Of a DNA stretch of 64,000 nt, positions 1 through 19,025 are shown one piece after another (the stretch's first letter is position 1; each line of letters opens with the position of its first letter). The notes under the pieces were generated by a model. That model searched no databases and was not told the origin of the DNA. It saw only the letters and a list, made by a program, of their open reading frames with translations. The translations under genes and the position numbers were made by a program. The DNA is from Chrysomallon squamiferum (taxonomy: Eukaryota; Mollusca; Gastropoda; Neomphalida; Peltospiridae): the NCBI GenBank assembly GCA_012295275.1, contig CM022676.1:2926369-2990368 (forward strand). The letters are read 5' to 3'.

Positions 1-713
1 TGAAATGGAGTGAAGCTGAGTGCAGACGACAGGAAAAAGAAATAACAGCAGAAAACGAACGTGAAATGCTGGGAAAAGAGCTGTACCTCATTCGCTTTCC
101 TCTTCTCGACTCAGAGTATTTTCAAAATAATGTTTTACCTAAAAATCTTTTAACTCAATGTGAAAAATTCGAAACTGTCTGTTCCTATGTCTACCCAGAG
201 ATAGATGCGTCACTTTTCAGCAAACGACGCAGAATTGGTACAAAGAAGAAGTTAATCGAAATTGATAGATTTAAAAATATTTCTTTCCAGGGCGTCGATG
301 ATTATGATTACCCGTACAGTGATACGATTACATTTTGTTTAAACACGAACGCATCTTTGAAAGGTTTTAGTATTCTCACTTTTCCAAGAAAAAGTACAAC
401 ATTTTCTATCAAAACTAGTGTTTGTGAAGTTGTGACAGATGTGATTGTGCCAGGATCTTTAGTAGATAAACAAGTCGACAAGTCTGTTTTTGATGTCGAT
501 TTTCCAAATCCTTTAGACATAAAGAAAGAAACACAGTATAGCCTGACTGTTCAAACTGAAGGAAGAGTTAGATGTGAAACAGTGAACAGACAAGGTGAGA
601 TACGTGAAGGCTTTCTGAAGTGTACTTTGTCAGATAGTCAACGATGTTCTCATAATCGTAACATGTACTGGAGTAAATCAGACTTTATATCGCGATTAAA
701 ATTCCTCGTGTGA
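1..713 (+). CDS. BTB-BACK-PHR protein, copy A (3' part only)
   Basis: This is the 3' part of exon 2 of a BTBD1/2/3/6-like gene, cut by the window edge. The first two bases finish a codon, the frame then runs from base 3, and a TGA stop lies at 711-713. It opens in the end of the BACK domain (KWSEAECRRQEKEIT, then LGKELYLIRFPLL) and continues through a complete PHR-type domain with the family landmarks RRRIGTKKKLIEIDRF, TFCLNTNASLKGFSI and GEIREGFLKCTLSD, ending in SRLKFLV. The BTB domain, the intron and most of BACK lie outside the window. No frame break is visible. In relatives such proteins are CUL3 adaptors and PHR takes part in target binding; that role is inferred here. The fold family is well supported, the target is unknown. 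Confidence 0.85.
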   Translation, partial: KWSEAECRRQEKEITAENEREMLGKELYLIRFPLLDSEYFQNNVLPKNLLTQCEKFETVCSYVYPEIDASLFSKRRRIGTKKKLIEIDRFKNISFQGVDDYDYPYSDTITFCLNTNASLKGFSILTFPRKSTTFSIKTSVCEVVTDVIVPGSLVDKQVDKSVFDVDFPNPLDIKKETQYSLTVQTEGRVRCETVNRQGEIREGFLKCTLSDSQRCSHNRNMYWSKSDFISRLKFLV

Positions 714-4110
<3,397 letters not shown>

Positions 4111-4575
4111 CAAAATAATTATTTGAACGTATAGTGACTTTTTACTTTATTTTTCATAAAATATAATTAGAAGTATATTAAGACGAAAACAAGTACTTAT
4201 TTTTATATCTAAAAGTGTACCTTTTTTAAAATTGAAAGTATTTATTGTTTTGTTTTCCTGGAAACAGTCAAACGTTTACTGGGAAGTAATTAACACACAG
4301 GTCACATTGCTGAAGGTGACGTTTCTAGAAGGTAAGTTTTTCTTTTTTCTTATCACTGATTTTTCTGTAGATGCATTTCGGAACCTAGAACTAGTTTTAA
4401 AACAAGTACAGTGAACTAGTGGATATTTGTTGAAGGTATATAGTATACTTTAGATGTAATATATAATATATAAAGAATACAGAATTTATGTAATGAATTT
4501 TGCCACGTAGTACAGTGACCTCTTTAACAGTGATTATCAAAATGTACCTCCAAGGTAGTCCGTCGTTTTAATTAT
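4111..4575 (+). repeat. R-family repeat copy (partial)
   Basis: One copy of the unclassified R repeat, on the same strand as copy B. Recognisable parts are TTTTCATAAAATATAATTAG, a TTTCCTGGAAACAGTC segment, TTTCTAGAAGGTAAGTTTTT near 4321-4340, and the end motif ACAGTGACCT with TGTACCTCCAAGGTAGTCCG. A short (AAC)n tract follows at about 4577-4615. It lies directly upstream of gene B, where other copies have the (CT)n 5' module. Confidence 0.6.
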
Positions 4576-4710
4576 AACAACAACGACAACAACAACAACA
4601 ACAAGAACAACAACAATAGCACATACACAAACATACAAATGTTTTGTTTATTTTAAAATAAATGTTTTTTTCTTTCTTATCATTTTCTGTATTAATTTCG
4701 TGATAACAAA

Positions 4711-6463
4711 ATGGCTGCAGCAGAAGCTGATACTGTGGAAAATGTAATAAACACTGAAGAAACCGAAGTCGTGGATGACGTATCCACCACTCGAGAAACA
4801 GAAGTAAAATCTACTTCCGGTTTTGTTGATAATTGGCAACATGAACGAACTATCACTGAAAGTCTCCGATATTCTCTCAAGGAAAACATTCTCTGTGACG
4901 TCGCATTCATTGTCGGAGAGGAGAGGACACGTATCCAAGCTCACAAGTTGATACTGAGTCTGCGCAGCCGGGTGTTTCAGGCCATGTTGACAGGAGAGAA
5001 GAAAGAACAGGATGATATTGTAATCCCAGACACTGAAGCAGAAATATTTCAGTCGTTTTTAGAGTAAGAAATTAGTGTCCTGTTTATTTTATTTTATTTT
5101 ATTCTTTTTATTTAGTTTTGAAACTATTTTCTTCGTTTTATGTTAATTTGTATACAGATTTTATTTTATACTGATGATAATGCACGTAGAGGTATTAATT
5201 TAATATGTTTGTCTCTATGTATGTATATTCGCATGCTTGTGTTTTTGTATACGTATTTTTATATATCTGTGTGTTACTGTGTGTTTGTTATACGTACATT
5301 TCGGTAAGAGTATATACATGTGTGTGCTTGTATCTGTATGTGTGTGTGTGCATATATGTTTTCTTTTATTCTGCAGATTTCTTTATACTGATGAAACGGA
5401 TTTTAAAGCCGACAACGTCAACCGATTGCTAATCCTTGCCAGGAAGTATGACGTCATTCATCTAGAAAAGAGATGTCTTCACTACCTTGAAACGGAAATG
5501 ACAATTGACAAGGCATGCATCGTTTTGGAAGAATCTCACACTTCTAAAGAAGACAATTTCATGAAAACGTGTCTCAGATATATATGGGAAAACGGCGAAG
5601 CTGTACTGAATTCAGAGAGTTTCACAGATCTCTGTCGTGAATGTCTAGGAAAGATAATAGAATCTGATGAACTGAACGCCACTGAGGAGACAGTTTTTCA
5701 GTCATGCATGAAATGGAGTAGAGCTGAGTGCAGACGACAGGAAAAAGAAATAACTTCAGCAAACCAACGTGAAATGCTGAGAAAATAGCTGTACCTCATT
5801 CGCTTTCCTCTTCTCGACTCAGAGTATTTTAAAAAAAGGATTTTGTCTAGAAATATTTTAAATGGGCCTGAGAAATATCAAATGTTATTCTGCTATGTCT
5901 ACCCAGAGAAAGATATGTCACTTTTCAGCAAAAGCCGCAGACTTGGTACAAAAAAGAAACTAATCAAAATTGATCGATTTCAAAATATGCGTGTCGATGA
6001 TTATCTTTACTCTTACTATGATACGATAACCTTTTGTTTAAACATGAATGCTTCTTTGAAAGGTTTTAGTATTCTCACTACTCCAAGAGAAAGTAAACAG
6101 CAAACGAGTGTAGGTATTTATCAGCGTGCTCTAGCACAAAGAAATAGAACAGTTTCAATCAAAGCCAGTGTTTGTGAAGTTTCAACCGACGTAGAGGTGC
6201 TAGAATCTTCAGTAGATAAAAAAATCGATGAGTCTGATTGTGAAATTGACTTTCCAAGTCCTTTGGACATAAAGAAAAAAGTAAAGTATAACCTGACTGT
6301 TCACACTGGAGAAAGAGTTTCATATAAGACAATTAACAGACAAGGCGAGATAAGTGAAGGTTTTCTGAAGTGTACCTTGTCCGATAGCAAAACATGTTTT
6401 CATACTCCTGGCAAGTACTGCAGTAAAACAAACTTTATATCGGGATTAATATTCCTCGTGTGA
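4711..6463 (+). pseudogene. BTB-BACK-PHR protein, copy B, with one in-frame stop
   Basis: A two-exon gene: exon 1 4711-5063 (MAAAEAD start, AACAAAATGG context), intron 5064-5376 (GTAAGA...CTGCAG), exon 2 5377-6463. The joined frame would encode 479 residues. A TAG at 5786-5788 replaces the GAG codon found in A, C, D, E, F and G, leaving 254 residues with BTB and most of BACK but no PHR. After the stop the frame stays open to the natural TGA at 6461-6463, so the lesion is a single G-to-T change. The PHR part carries a longer loop than the other copies near 6085-6160. Upstream it lacks the (CT)n tract and the ATTCAG seen in C to G. It may be a young pseudogene, a PHR-less adaptor, or a sequencing error. 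Confidence 0.85.
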
Positions 6464-8381
<1,918 letters not shown>

Positions 8382-8581
8382 NNNNNNNNNNNNNNNNNNN
8401 NNNNNNNNNNNNNNNNNNNNNNNNNNNNNNNNNNNNNNNNNNNNNNNNNNNNNNNNNNNNNNNNNNNNNNNNNNNNNNNNNNNNNNNNNNNNNNNNNNNN
8501 NNNNNNNNNNNNNNNNNNNNNNNNNNNNNNNNNNNNNNNNNNNNNNNNNNNNNNNNNNNNNNNNNNNNNNNNNNNNNNNNN
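8382..8581. other. assembly gap (200 N)
   Basis: Exactly 200 N, the same length as the second gap, so a fixed-size placeholder. The right edge is inside an (ATT)n tract. Confidence 0.99.
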
Positions 8582-8595
8582 ATTATTATTATCGG

Positions 8596-8662
<67 letters not shown>

Positions 8663-8670
8663 TCTATTAT
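8582..8670. repeat. (ATT)n microsatellite
   Basis: ATT-rich tract from the gap edge to the R-repeat end at about 8671. It matches 21762-21870 in order, including the interruption ATCGGTATCATTATC. Confidence 0.9.
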
Positions 8671-9422
8671 TATAACGGCGCATCTTCTCGAAGGTACATT
8701 TTGATAAACATTTATGAGAAGAGCACGGTACTACGTGACAAAATTCATTATATACATTCAGTATTCTTTAGTATACAAACCTTCAACAAATAACCACTAT
8801 TACCTGTATTTGTTTTAAAGAGACAATTACGTTACGAAAAATCAGTAATAAGAAAAATATTTGTTTCTAACGAAAAGAAAAACTTACCTTCTAGAAACGT
8901 CACCTTCAGCAGTGTGTCCTGTATGTAAATTACTTCCTAGTAAACATCTGACTTTTTCAAGGAAAACAAAGCAATAAATACTACTTTCAATTTCAAATTA
9001 ACTCTTTTAGAAATAATGATAAGTACTAGTTATTATCTTAATTTATTCCTATTTTCATTTTATGAAAACTAAATTAAAAATCACTTTACCATTGAAATAA
9101 TTATTAACGTAATTGAGCAGTTTTATTTTTTAAAAGTTATCCATCCGAACTTTGACCTGTTTTTTATGATCTAGGCGTTTCAGGAAAGATAAAATTATTT
9201 TCCTTGGTAATGAAATTAAACATCTATATCCAGAATAGTATCAGATTTTCCATGTTATAGCTGATAGTTTATTCAGATAATTTGGGTTTATTCTTTATTT
9301 AATTTCTTTTAATTTTTAACTTTTTAAATTTAAAAACGAAAACAAAAAAAAGGAAATAATACTTCCATTCTTTTCAATTGTTTAATTTTTAATTTTTATT
9401 TTTTATTTATTTTTTATTTTTT

Positions 9423-9458
<36 letters not shown>

Positions 9459-11690
9459 TTATTTATTTATTTTTGGTGGGTGAGTGGTCTTTTGTTGGAT
9501 TTTTTCCTTGCTTTTACTTCATATTATCATTATTTTTTAATACTTTTATCATTCTCTTTTTCATTATTATTATTATTGTTATTATTATTATTATTATTAT
9601 TATAGCGGCGACCTTTCTCGAAGGTAAAGTTCGATAATAACAGTTAACTAGGTCACTGTACTACGTGACAAACTCGATCTCACACATTCTTTACTGAAGT
9701 CGCGGGAAATGGGGTATTTCCTAGTTGCTAATAATAGAAATAAAACCAGTAGATAAAACTGATATCTATCTACATTTGAAACTCTGAATGATATTTTAGC
9801 TGAACTAGATGTCAGCTTCACAGTTTGCTTTGCTGACGCAGTGGACATGGTGTAAAATGTTTAATTTCAAATTAGGAACATTTAGTTATTGTATCGGAAA
9901 CATTCCTTATCTAAAGACTGATCTTCCCCTGTATTCATTACATGTACATCCAATACACATTGCATACCTTTAACACATAACCAAGATTTCACTGTATTTG
10001 TTTTAAACTGACAGTTACGTTTTGAAATGTATCTAGAGAAAATTCAGTAATAAGCAAAGTGTGCTGTGTGTAAATTAAAGAGGAGTGGGTAATAAAATTA
10101 AATATTTATTTTCAGTGATTAAACTCAGATGTTCCAGGTTCCAAATGTCAGTTTAATTAGGCCCGTTTGTTCGTTTGTTTTTTGCTGGTATTTTTTTTAT
10201 TTTAGATAGGGTGTCTTTGTTATTATTTGTATATATTTCTTATTTTTCTTCTTCTTCTTCTTCTTCTTATATCTTGTTTTCCGATTTCTCAGCGGCGAAT
10301 ATTCTCGAAAGTAAAGTTTGATATCATAGTTACTAAGTTACAGTACTACGTGGTAATATCGTTTACAGAGATTTCTATTCTTTATGTATACATCCAAACT
10401 ACACTGCAAACCTTCAACAGATAACCACTATTTCACTGTCTTTGTTTTAAATGCATAATCAGGTTTCAAAATATATCTACAGAAAAATCAGTAATAAGAA
10501 AAATCTTTGTTTCTAACGAAAAGAAACGCTTACTTTGTAGAAACGTCACTTTCAGAAATGTGTCCTGTATGTAAATTACTTCCTAGTAAACATCTGACTT
10601 TTTACAGGAAAATAAAGCAATAAATACTAGTTTCAATTTCAAATTAACTCTTTTAGAAATAATGATCAGTACCAGTTATCATTTCAATTTATTCCTAATT
10701 TTATTTTATGAAAACTAAATAAAAGATCAGTTTGTGATTGAGATAATTATTAAGATAATTAATAATTTTTACTTTTAAAAGTTTTCTATCCGAACTTTGA
10801 CCTGCTATTTTTGATCTGGGTGTTTCAGGGAAGATAACTCTTATACAAACATTGATCATTAAAGTATTAAGAAACCTTCGACATTATTTAATATAAATTA
10901 AATATTCATATCGAAAAAAATTCTCACATGCACCATGTTTTATCCGACACTTTACTTAGATCTGGGCTTATATATAGAATTTTCTCGAGGTTAAGTTTGA
11001 TAATAATTGTTAACTAGGTCACTGTACTACGTGACAAACTCGATCTCTCACATTCTTTACTCAAGTCGCGTATTATGGGGTGTTTCACAGGTGCTAATAA
11101 TAGAAATAAAATAAATAAATAAAACTGCTATCTATCTACATCTGTGTACGTTCTGAACGATATTTTAGCTGAACTAGATGTCAGCTTCACACTTTGGTTT
11201 GCTGACGCAGTGGATAAGGCGACAAGCAATGGCGAAGAGACAACAATCCTAACAACTGTGAACAGACAAATACTGAAATAACCAACACTTCACTGCATTT
11301 GTTTTAAACAGATTATTAGGTATCTACAGACAAAGCGGTAATCGGAAAAAACATTTGTTTCTAACACAAGTAAAAACTTACCTTCCAGAAATTTCACCTT
11401 TAGCAGTCTGTCCTGTCTGTAAATTGTTTCCCTGTAAACATCCCGCGGTATCCAGGAAAACAAAACAATAGATACTAATTTCAATTTAAAAATTACACTT
11501 TTAGATATAACTATAAGTGGTATATATCATCTTAATTTATTCCTAATTTTATTTTATGAAAACTAATTAAAAAATCACTTTACCATTGAGATGATTATTG
11601 ATGTAATTAAGAGTTTTTAAAAGTTTTCCACTCGAACTTTGACCTGCGTTTTGTGAGCTAATGTTTCAGTGAAGATAACTCTTACACAAA
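8671..11690 (-). repeat. R-family repeats, four tandem copies on the minus strand
   Basis: Four copies in reverse orientation, starting at about 8671, 9604, 10288 and 10975. Each begins in plus-strand reading with a variant of GCGGCGACCTTTCTCGAAGG followed by AACTAGGTCACTGTACTACG, and contains AACTTACCTTCTAGAAACGT, the reverse of the splice-donor-like AAGGTAAGTT. (ATT)n or (TTTA)n tracts separate copies, as at 9420-9470 and 9563-9603. The order closely follows 21872-24340, so the two stretches are direct duplicates. Short open frames, such as the one reading STASAKQTVKLTSSS (9648-9848, minus), recur in several copies but are broken in others; I do not call them genes. Confidence 0.65.
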
Positions 11691-11900
11691 CACTGATCCT
11701 TAAAGTATTAAGAAGAGTCTGAAAAAATTAATTTTCAGTTATCGGTAATGAAATTAAATATTTATTTTGAACATAATTTTTACAAATATAATATTTATCG
11801 AAGTGTCACTTTTTTTATGTGTTTTTTTTCTTCTTTTTTTCTTTTTTTTTCTCTCACTATCTTCTTTCATTCCCCATTATTTTGTTATTTTCCTGCGTCG

Positions 11901-13681
11901 TTTTAGTATTAATAAGAGTAGTTGCACTAGTTCTAGTATTAGTAAGAGTAGTAGCAGTAGTGTTAGTATTAGTAAGAGTAGTAGCGGTAGTGTTAGTAGT
12001 AGCAGTAGTGTTTGTAGTAGCAGTAGTGTTAGTAGTAGCAGTAGTTTTAGTATTAGTAAGAGTAGTAGCAGTAGTGTTAGTAGTAGCAGTAGTGTTTGTA
12101 GTAGCAGTAGTGTTAGTAGTAGCAGTAGTTTTAGTATTAGTAATAGTAGTAGCAGTAGTAGTGTTAGTAGTAGCAGTAGTGTTTGTAGTAGCAGTAGTGT
12201 TAGTAGTAGCAGTAGTTTTAGTATTAGTAATAGTAGTAGCAGTAGTGTTAGTAGTAGCAGTAGTGTTTGTAGTAGCAGTAGTGTTAGTAGTAGCAGTAGT
12301 TTTAGTATTAGTAATAGTAGTAGCAGTAGTGTTAGTAGTAGCAGTAGTTTTAGTATTAGTAATAGTAGTAGCAGTAGTTTTAGTATTAGTAAGAGGAGTA
12401 GCAGTAGTTTTAGTATTAGTAATAGTAGTAGGAGTAGTTTTAGTATTAGTACTAGTAGTAGCAGTAGTGTTAGTAGTAGCAGTAGTGTTAGTAGTAGCAG
12501 TAGTTTTAGTATTAGTAATAGTAGTAGCAGTAGTGTTAGTAGTAGCTGTGGTTTTAGTATTAGTAATAGTAGTAGCAGTAGTGTTAGTAGTAGCTGTAGT
12601 TTTAGTATTAGTAATAGTAGTAGCAGTAGTGTTAGTAGTAGCAGTAGTTTTAGTATTAGTAATAGTAGTAGCAGTAGTGTTAGTAGTAGCAGTAGTTTTA
12701 GTATTAGTAAGAGGAGTAGCAGTAGTTTTAGTATTAGTAATAGTAGTAGGAGTAGTTTTAGTATTAGTAATAGTAGTAGCAGTAGTGTTAGTAGTAGCAG
12801 TAGTGTTAGTAGTAGCAGTAGTTTTAGTATTAGTAATAGTAGTAGCAGTAGTGTTAGTAGTAGCTGTGGTTTTTATTATTAGTAAGTAGTAGTAGCAGTA
12901 GTGTTAGTAGTAGCTGTAGTTTTAGTATTAGTAATAGTAGTAGCAGTAGTGTTAGTAGTAGCAGTAGTTTTAGTATTAGTAATAGTAGTAGCAGTAGTGT
13001 TAGTAGTAGCTGTAGTTATAGTATTAGTAATAGGAGTAACAGTAGTGTTAGTAGTAGCAGTTGTTTTAGTATTAGTAATAGTAGTAGCAGTAGTGTTAGT
13101 AGTAGCTGTAGTTTTAGTATTAGTAATAGTAGTAGCAGTAGTGTTAGTAGTAGCAGTAGTTTTAGTATTAGTAATAGTAGTAGCAGTAGTGTTAGTAGTA
13201 GCTGTAGTTTTAGTATTAGTAATAGTAGTAGCAGTAGTGTTAGTAGTAGCAGTAGGTTTTTTAGTATTAGTAATAGTAGTAGCAGTAGTTTTAGTATTAG
13301 TAATAGTAGTAGCAGTAGTGTTAGTAGTAGCTGTAGTTTTAGTATTAGTAATAGTAGTAGCAGTAGTGTTAGTAGTAGCAGTAGTTTTAGTATTAGTAAT
13401 AGTAGTAGCAGTAGTTTTAGTATTAGTAATAGTAGTAGCAGTAGTGTTAGTAGTAGCAGTAGTTTTAGTATTAGTAATAGTAGTAGCAGTAGTTTTAGTA
13501 TTAGTAATAGTAGTAGCAGTAGTGTTAGTAGTAGCAGTAGTTTTAGTATTAGTAATAGTAGTAGCAGTAGTTTTAGTATTAGTAATAGTAGTAGCAGTAG
13601 TGTTAGTAGTAGCTGTAGTTTTAGTATTAGTAATAGTAGTAGCAGTAGTGTTAGTATTAGTAATAGTAGTAGCAGTGGTTT
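11901..13681 (+). repeat. AGT-type minisatellite, about 1.78 kb
   Basis: A long array of imperfect triplets (AGT, AGC, ATT, GTT) arranged in higher-order units of roughly 30-45 bp built from TTTTAGTATTAGTAATAGTA and GTAGCAGTAGTGTTAGTAGT. Open frames across it read as poly-Ser or poly-Val/Leu and are products of the repeat. The flanks (TCCTGCGTCGTTTTAG on the left, CTCTAATTGTTTTTTAGG on the right) match, inverted, those of the short tract at 28424-28648 and the tract-free site near 45540. Confidence 0.95.
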
Positions 13682-16822
<3,141 letters not shown>

Positions 16823-17217
16823 AAGTAAACCTCGTTTAAGTCGTCGGTTTTTAAGTTGTCACCTTAGCGAAAGTCCCGAATTTCTGTATCGTAATTTTCA
16901 ATAAAATATCCCTGCCTGAGTCGTCACCTGACACTTGGTCCCAAGTAACACAAACCACAGTTAATTTCTAGCTCTAAGACGTCAATAGGAAATCTCTCAG
17001 CAACTGCTGTTATGTACAAACACACACACGATTTCCAGGAAAAATTAATAAAATGTTTCGTCGAAACAGTCTCGCACAATTTACCTGCTCTCTCGAGCTA
17101 CTGACACGTAGGTAGACAGGCGATGTGCGTTGGGATACTGATATGCACGTGACATTCCTCGTGTGCGGGTGTGTTAAATTAACAGCGCTCGTGACAGTGA
17201 CAAGTTTAGTATACAAA

Positions 17218-17697
17218 ATGGCGACTAGCGAAAAGATATGTCTAATAATTAATTCTTATAAGAAGAACTGTGAACCCAATCCTGGCGAGTGAAAGGGTCT
17301 GATGGCGGAGAGATTCAAGATGCCCCGCACAACATTAAACGACATTTTAAAAAGTAAATCTAAAGTGATTCACGTCATCGAGCAGGGTGATTCAAGAAAA
17401 GAAATCAAGCACGTGACGTTTGAAGATGTCGACTCCGCGCTAATTAAATGGTTTTGACAAATGACTGCTAGACTTGAAATTTGTATCAGTGGTGATGTGC
17501 TACTTCAACAAGCACAAGGCTTTGCTGAGCAACTTGGTCACGAGTATGGTGAGAAATTCAGTGACAGAAAGCTGGGAATCGGAAAAGAGTTTAAAGCCGG
17601 TGAAACTGTAGGCGTTAATAGAGCAGTAGTTGAAGAATGGAAAACACAAGAACTGAAGGACATTCCCCAGAGATACGCAACACAGGACATACACATA
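17218..17697 (+). pseudogene. pogo/Tigger-type transposase remnant (CENP-B-like DNA-binding part)
   Basis: Frame from the ATG at 17218 (MATSEKICLIINSYKKN) with in-frame TGA codons at 17290-17292 and 17455-17457. Between the stops lies FKMPRTTLNDILKSKSKVI, a helix-turn-helix like the first CENP-B/pogo domain. After EDVDSALIKWF comes a second helical domain (ISGDVLLQQAQGFAEQLG, then VNRAVVEEWK), and the frame reaches the DIPQRYATQDI region, where relatives run into the D-A-D-E-T start of the DDE/D domain. The catalytic domain is missing and the minisatellite takes its place. The two stops mean it cannot make a full protein. Family assignment is from recognised motif order, without a search. Confidence 0.8.
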
Positions 17698-18220
17698 TAA
17701 CATTCTCCAAAGATATGAACCACAGGACATACATATATAACATTCTCCAGAGATATGAAGCACAGGACATACATATATAACATTCCACAGAGATACGCAA
17801 CACAGGACATACACATATAACATTCTCCAAAGATATGAACCACAGGACATACATATATAACATTCTCCAGAGATATGAAGCACAGGACATACATATATAA
17901 CATTCCCCAGAGATACGCAACACAGGACATACACATATAACATTCTCCAAAGATATGAACCACAGGACATACATATATAACATTCTCCAGAGATATGAAG
18001 CACAGGACATACATATATAACATTCTCCAGAGATAAGAAGCACAGGACATACATATATAACATTCTCCAGAGATATGAAGCACAGGACATACATATATAA
18101 CATTATCCAGAGATACGCACCACAGGACATACATATATAACATTCTCCAGAGATATGAAGCACAGGACATACATATATAACATTCTCCAGAGATACGCAC
18201 CACAGGACATACATATATAA
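17661..18220 (+). repeat. 40-bp minisatellite, 14 units
   Basis: Fourteen consecutive 40-bp units (560 bp) starting CATTCYCCAGAGATAYG. The first nine form three repeats of a 120-bp, three-variant higher-order unit; the rest are less regular. The first unit is also the transposase reading frame for DIPQRYATQDIHI, so the array grew from that segment. 40 is not a multiple of three, so no frame persists. There are no unique spacers, so this is not a CRISPR array. Confidence 0.95.
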
Positions 18221-18392
18221 TGCCGATCAAAACGGATAATTCTGGCTGGTTCAGAGAACTTACTACGATAAGTAGTCATTATGTTGAGTTATATGTAAGT
18301 CATCACTATGACGACTAAGCATTACTCGTCCTATTTCTAAGTCGTAAGAAAAATCTTGGTCCCAAAAGTGACAACTTACTCGAGGTTTACTG

Positions 18393-18526
18393 TATTATAT
18401 ATAATCTGGAGTAATGAAAATAATAATTATTACATTTTTTAAAATTACAAATAAAAGAAAACAACAGCCCTCGTTAAAAATAAAAATAACCTGTTTCTCC
18501 CGAACCTGAGATAAAAGTAATAAATA

Positions 18527-18595
<69 letters not shown>

Positions 18596-19025
18596 AAGAA
18601 GAAGAAGAAGAAATTAATAAATAAATAAATAAATAAATTAATTAATTAATTAATTAATTAATTAAATTAAATTAAATTAATAACTCTATTGAAATTTGTT
18701 GTTCTGTTATCTCAGAGTGATTTCCCTTGATTCTTCGAACTATCCCGGAATCCGACTTAAAACAGTTTTGTAAAACCATGATTAAAACACACTGAAATCA
18801 TGTTACTATCATAAACATTTCCAAAGTAATTGCACAAACAGTCATATATTATGAGAGAATGAAATCAGTAATAATACTATTATTTAAAACAACAGTTGAA
18901 ATTATCGCTACAAAGTTAATTTATAAAACGTTAATCAAGTTTTTTTTCAGTCAGCTGAAGTCATGTTCTTTGTTGTTCTGATTGATACAACAATAATACA
19001 TTTATAAATATAATGTAAATCAAAT
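18393..19025 (-). other. proximal 3' flank of copy C, inverted
   Basis: No gene. A compound microsatellite at 18526-18681 ((TAA)n, then (GAA)n, then TAAA/TTAA repeats) separates the transposon side from the conserved 3' block at about 18700-18850 in reverse orientation (CCATGATTAAAACACAC). Sequence next to the stop resembles the start of the flanks of A and E. Confidence 0.6.

Larger units (their letters stand above)
16823..18392 (+). mobile_element. Tigger/pogo-like DNA transposon, decayed
   Basis: About 1.57 kb bounded by inverted ends: AGTAAACCTCGTTTAAGTCG on the left and, read inward from 18392, CAGTAAACCTCGAGTAAGTT on the right. Both ends carry repeated subterminal AAGTYGTC motifs (near 16837, 16851, 16916 and in the right 100 bp), plausible transposase binding sites. 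A TA follows the right end, and flanking sequence joins across the element as an uninterrupted TA-containing stretch after the other BTB copies (for example near 42065-42090), as expected for pogo/Tigger insertion at TA. The left outermost bases are altered. Inside are a transposase remnant and a 40-bp minisatellite; the catalytic part of the transposase is absent. Confidence 0.8.

Noticed and set aside
11767-12889. Long open frames reading as Ser-rich or Val/Leu-rich proteins
   Set aside because: They follow the AGT minisatellite in two frames at once, and the paralogous sites at 28424 and 45540 have a much shorter tract or none. No protein is supported.
17661-18220. Regular 40-bp repeat array resembling a CRISPR
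   Set aside because: Units are directly adjacent with no unique spacers, the genome is animal, and the unit derives from transposase sequence.
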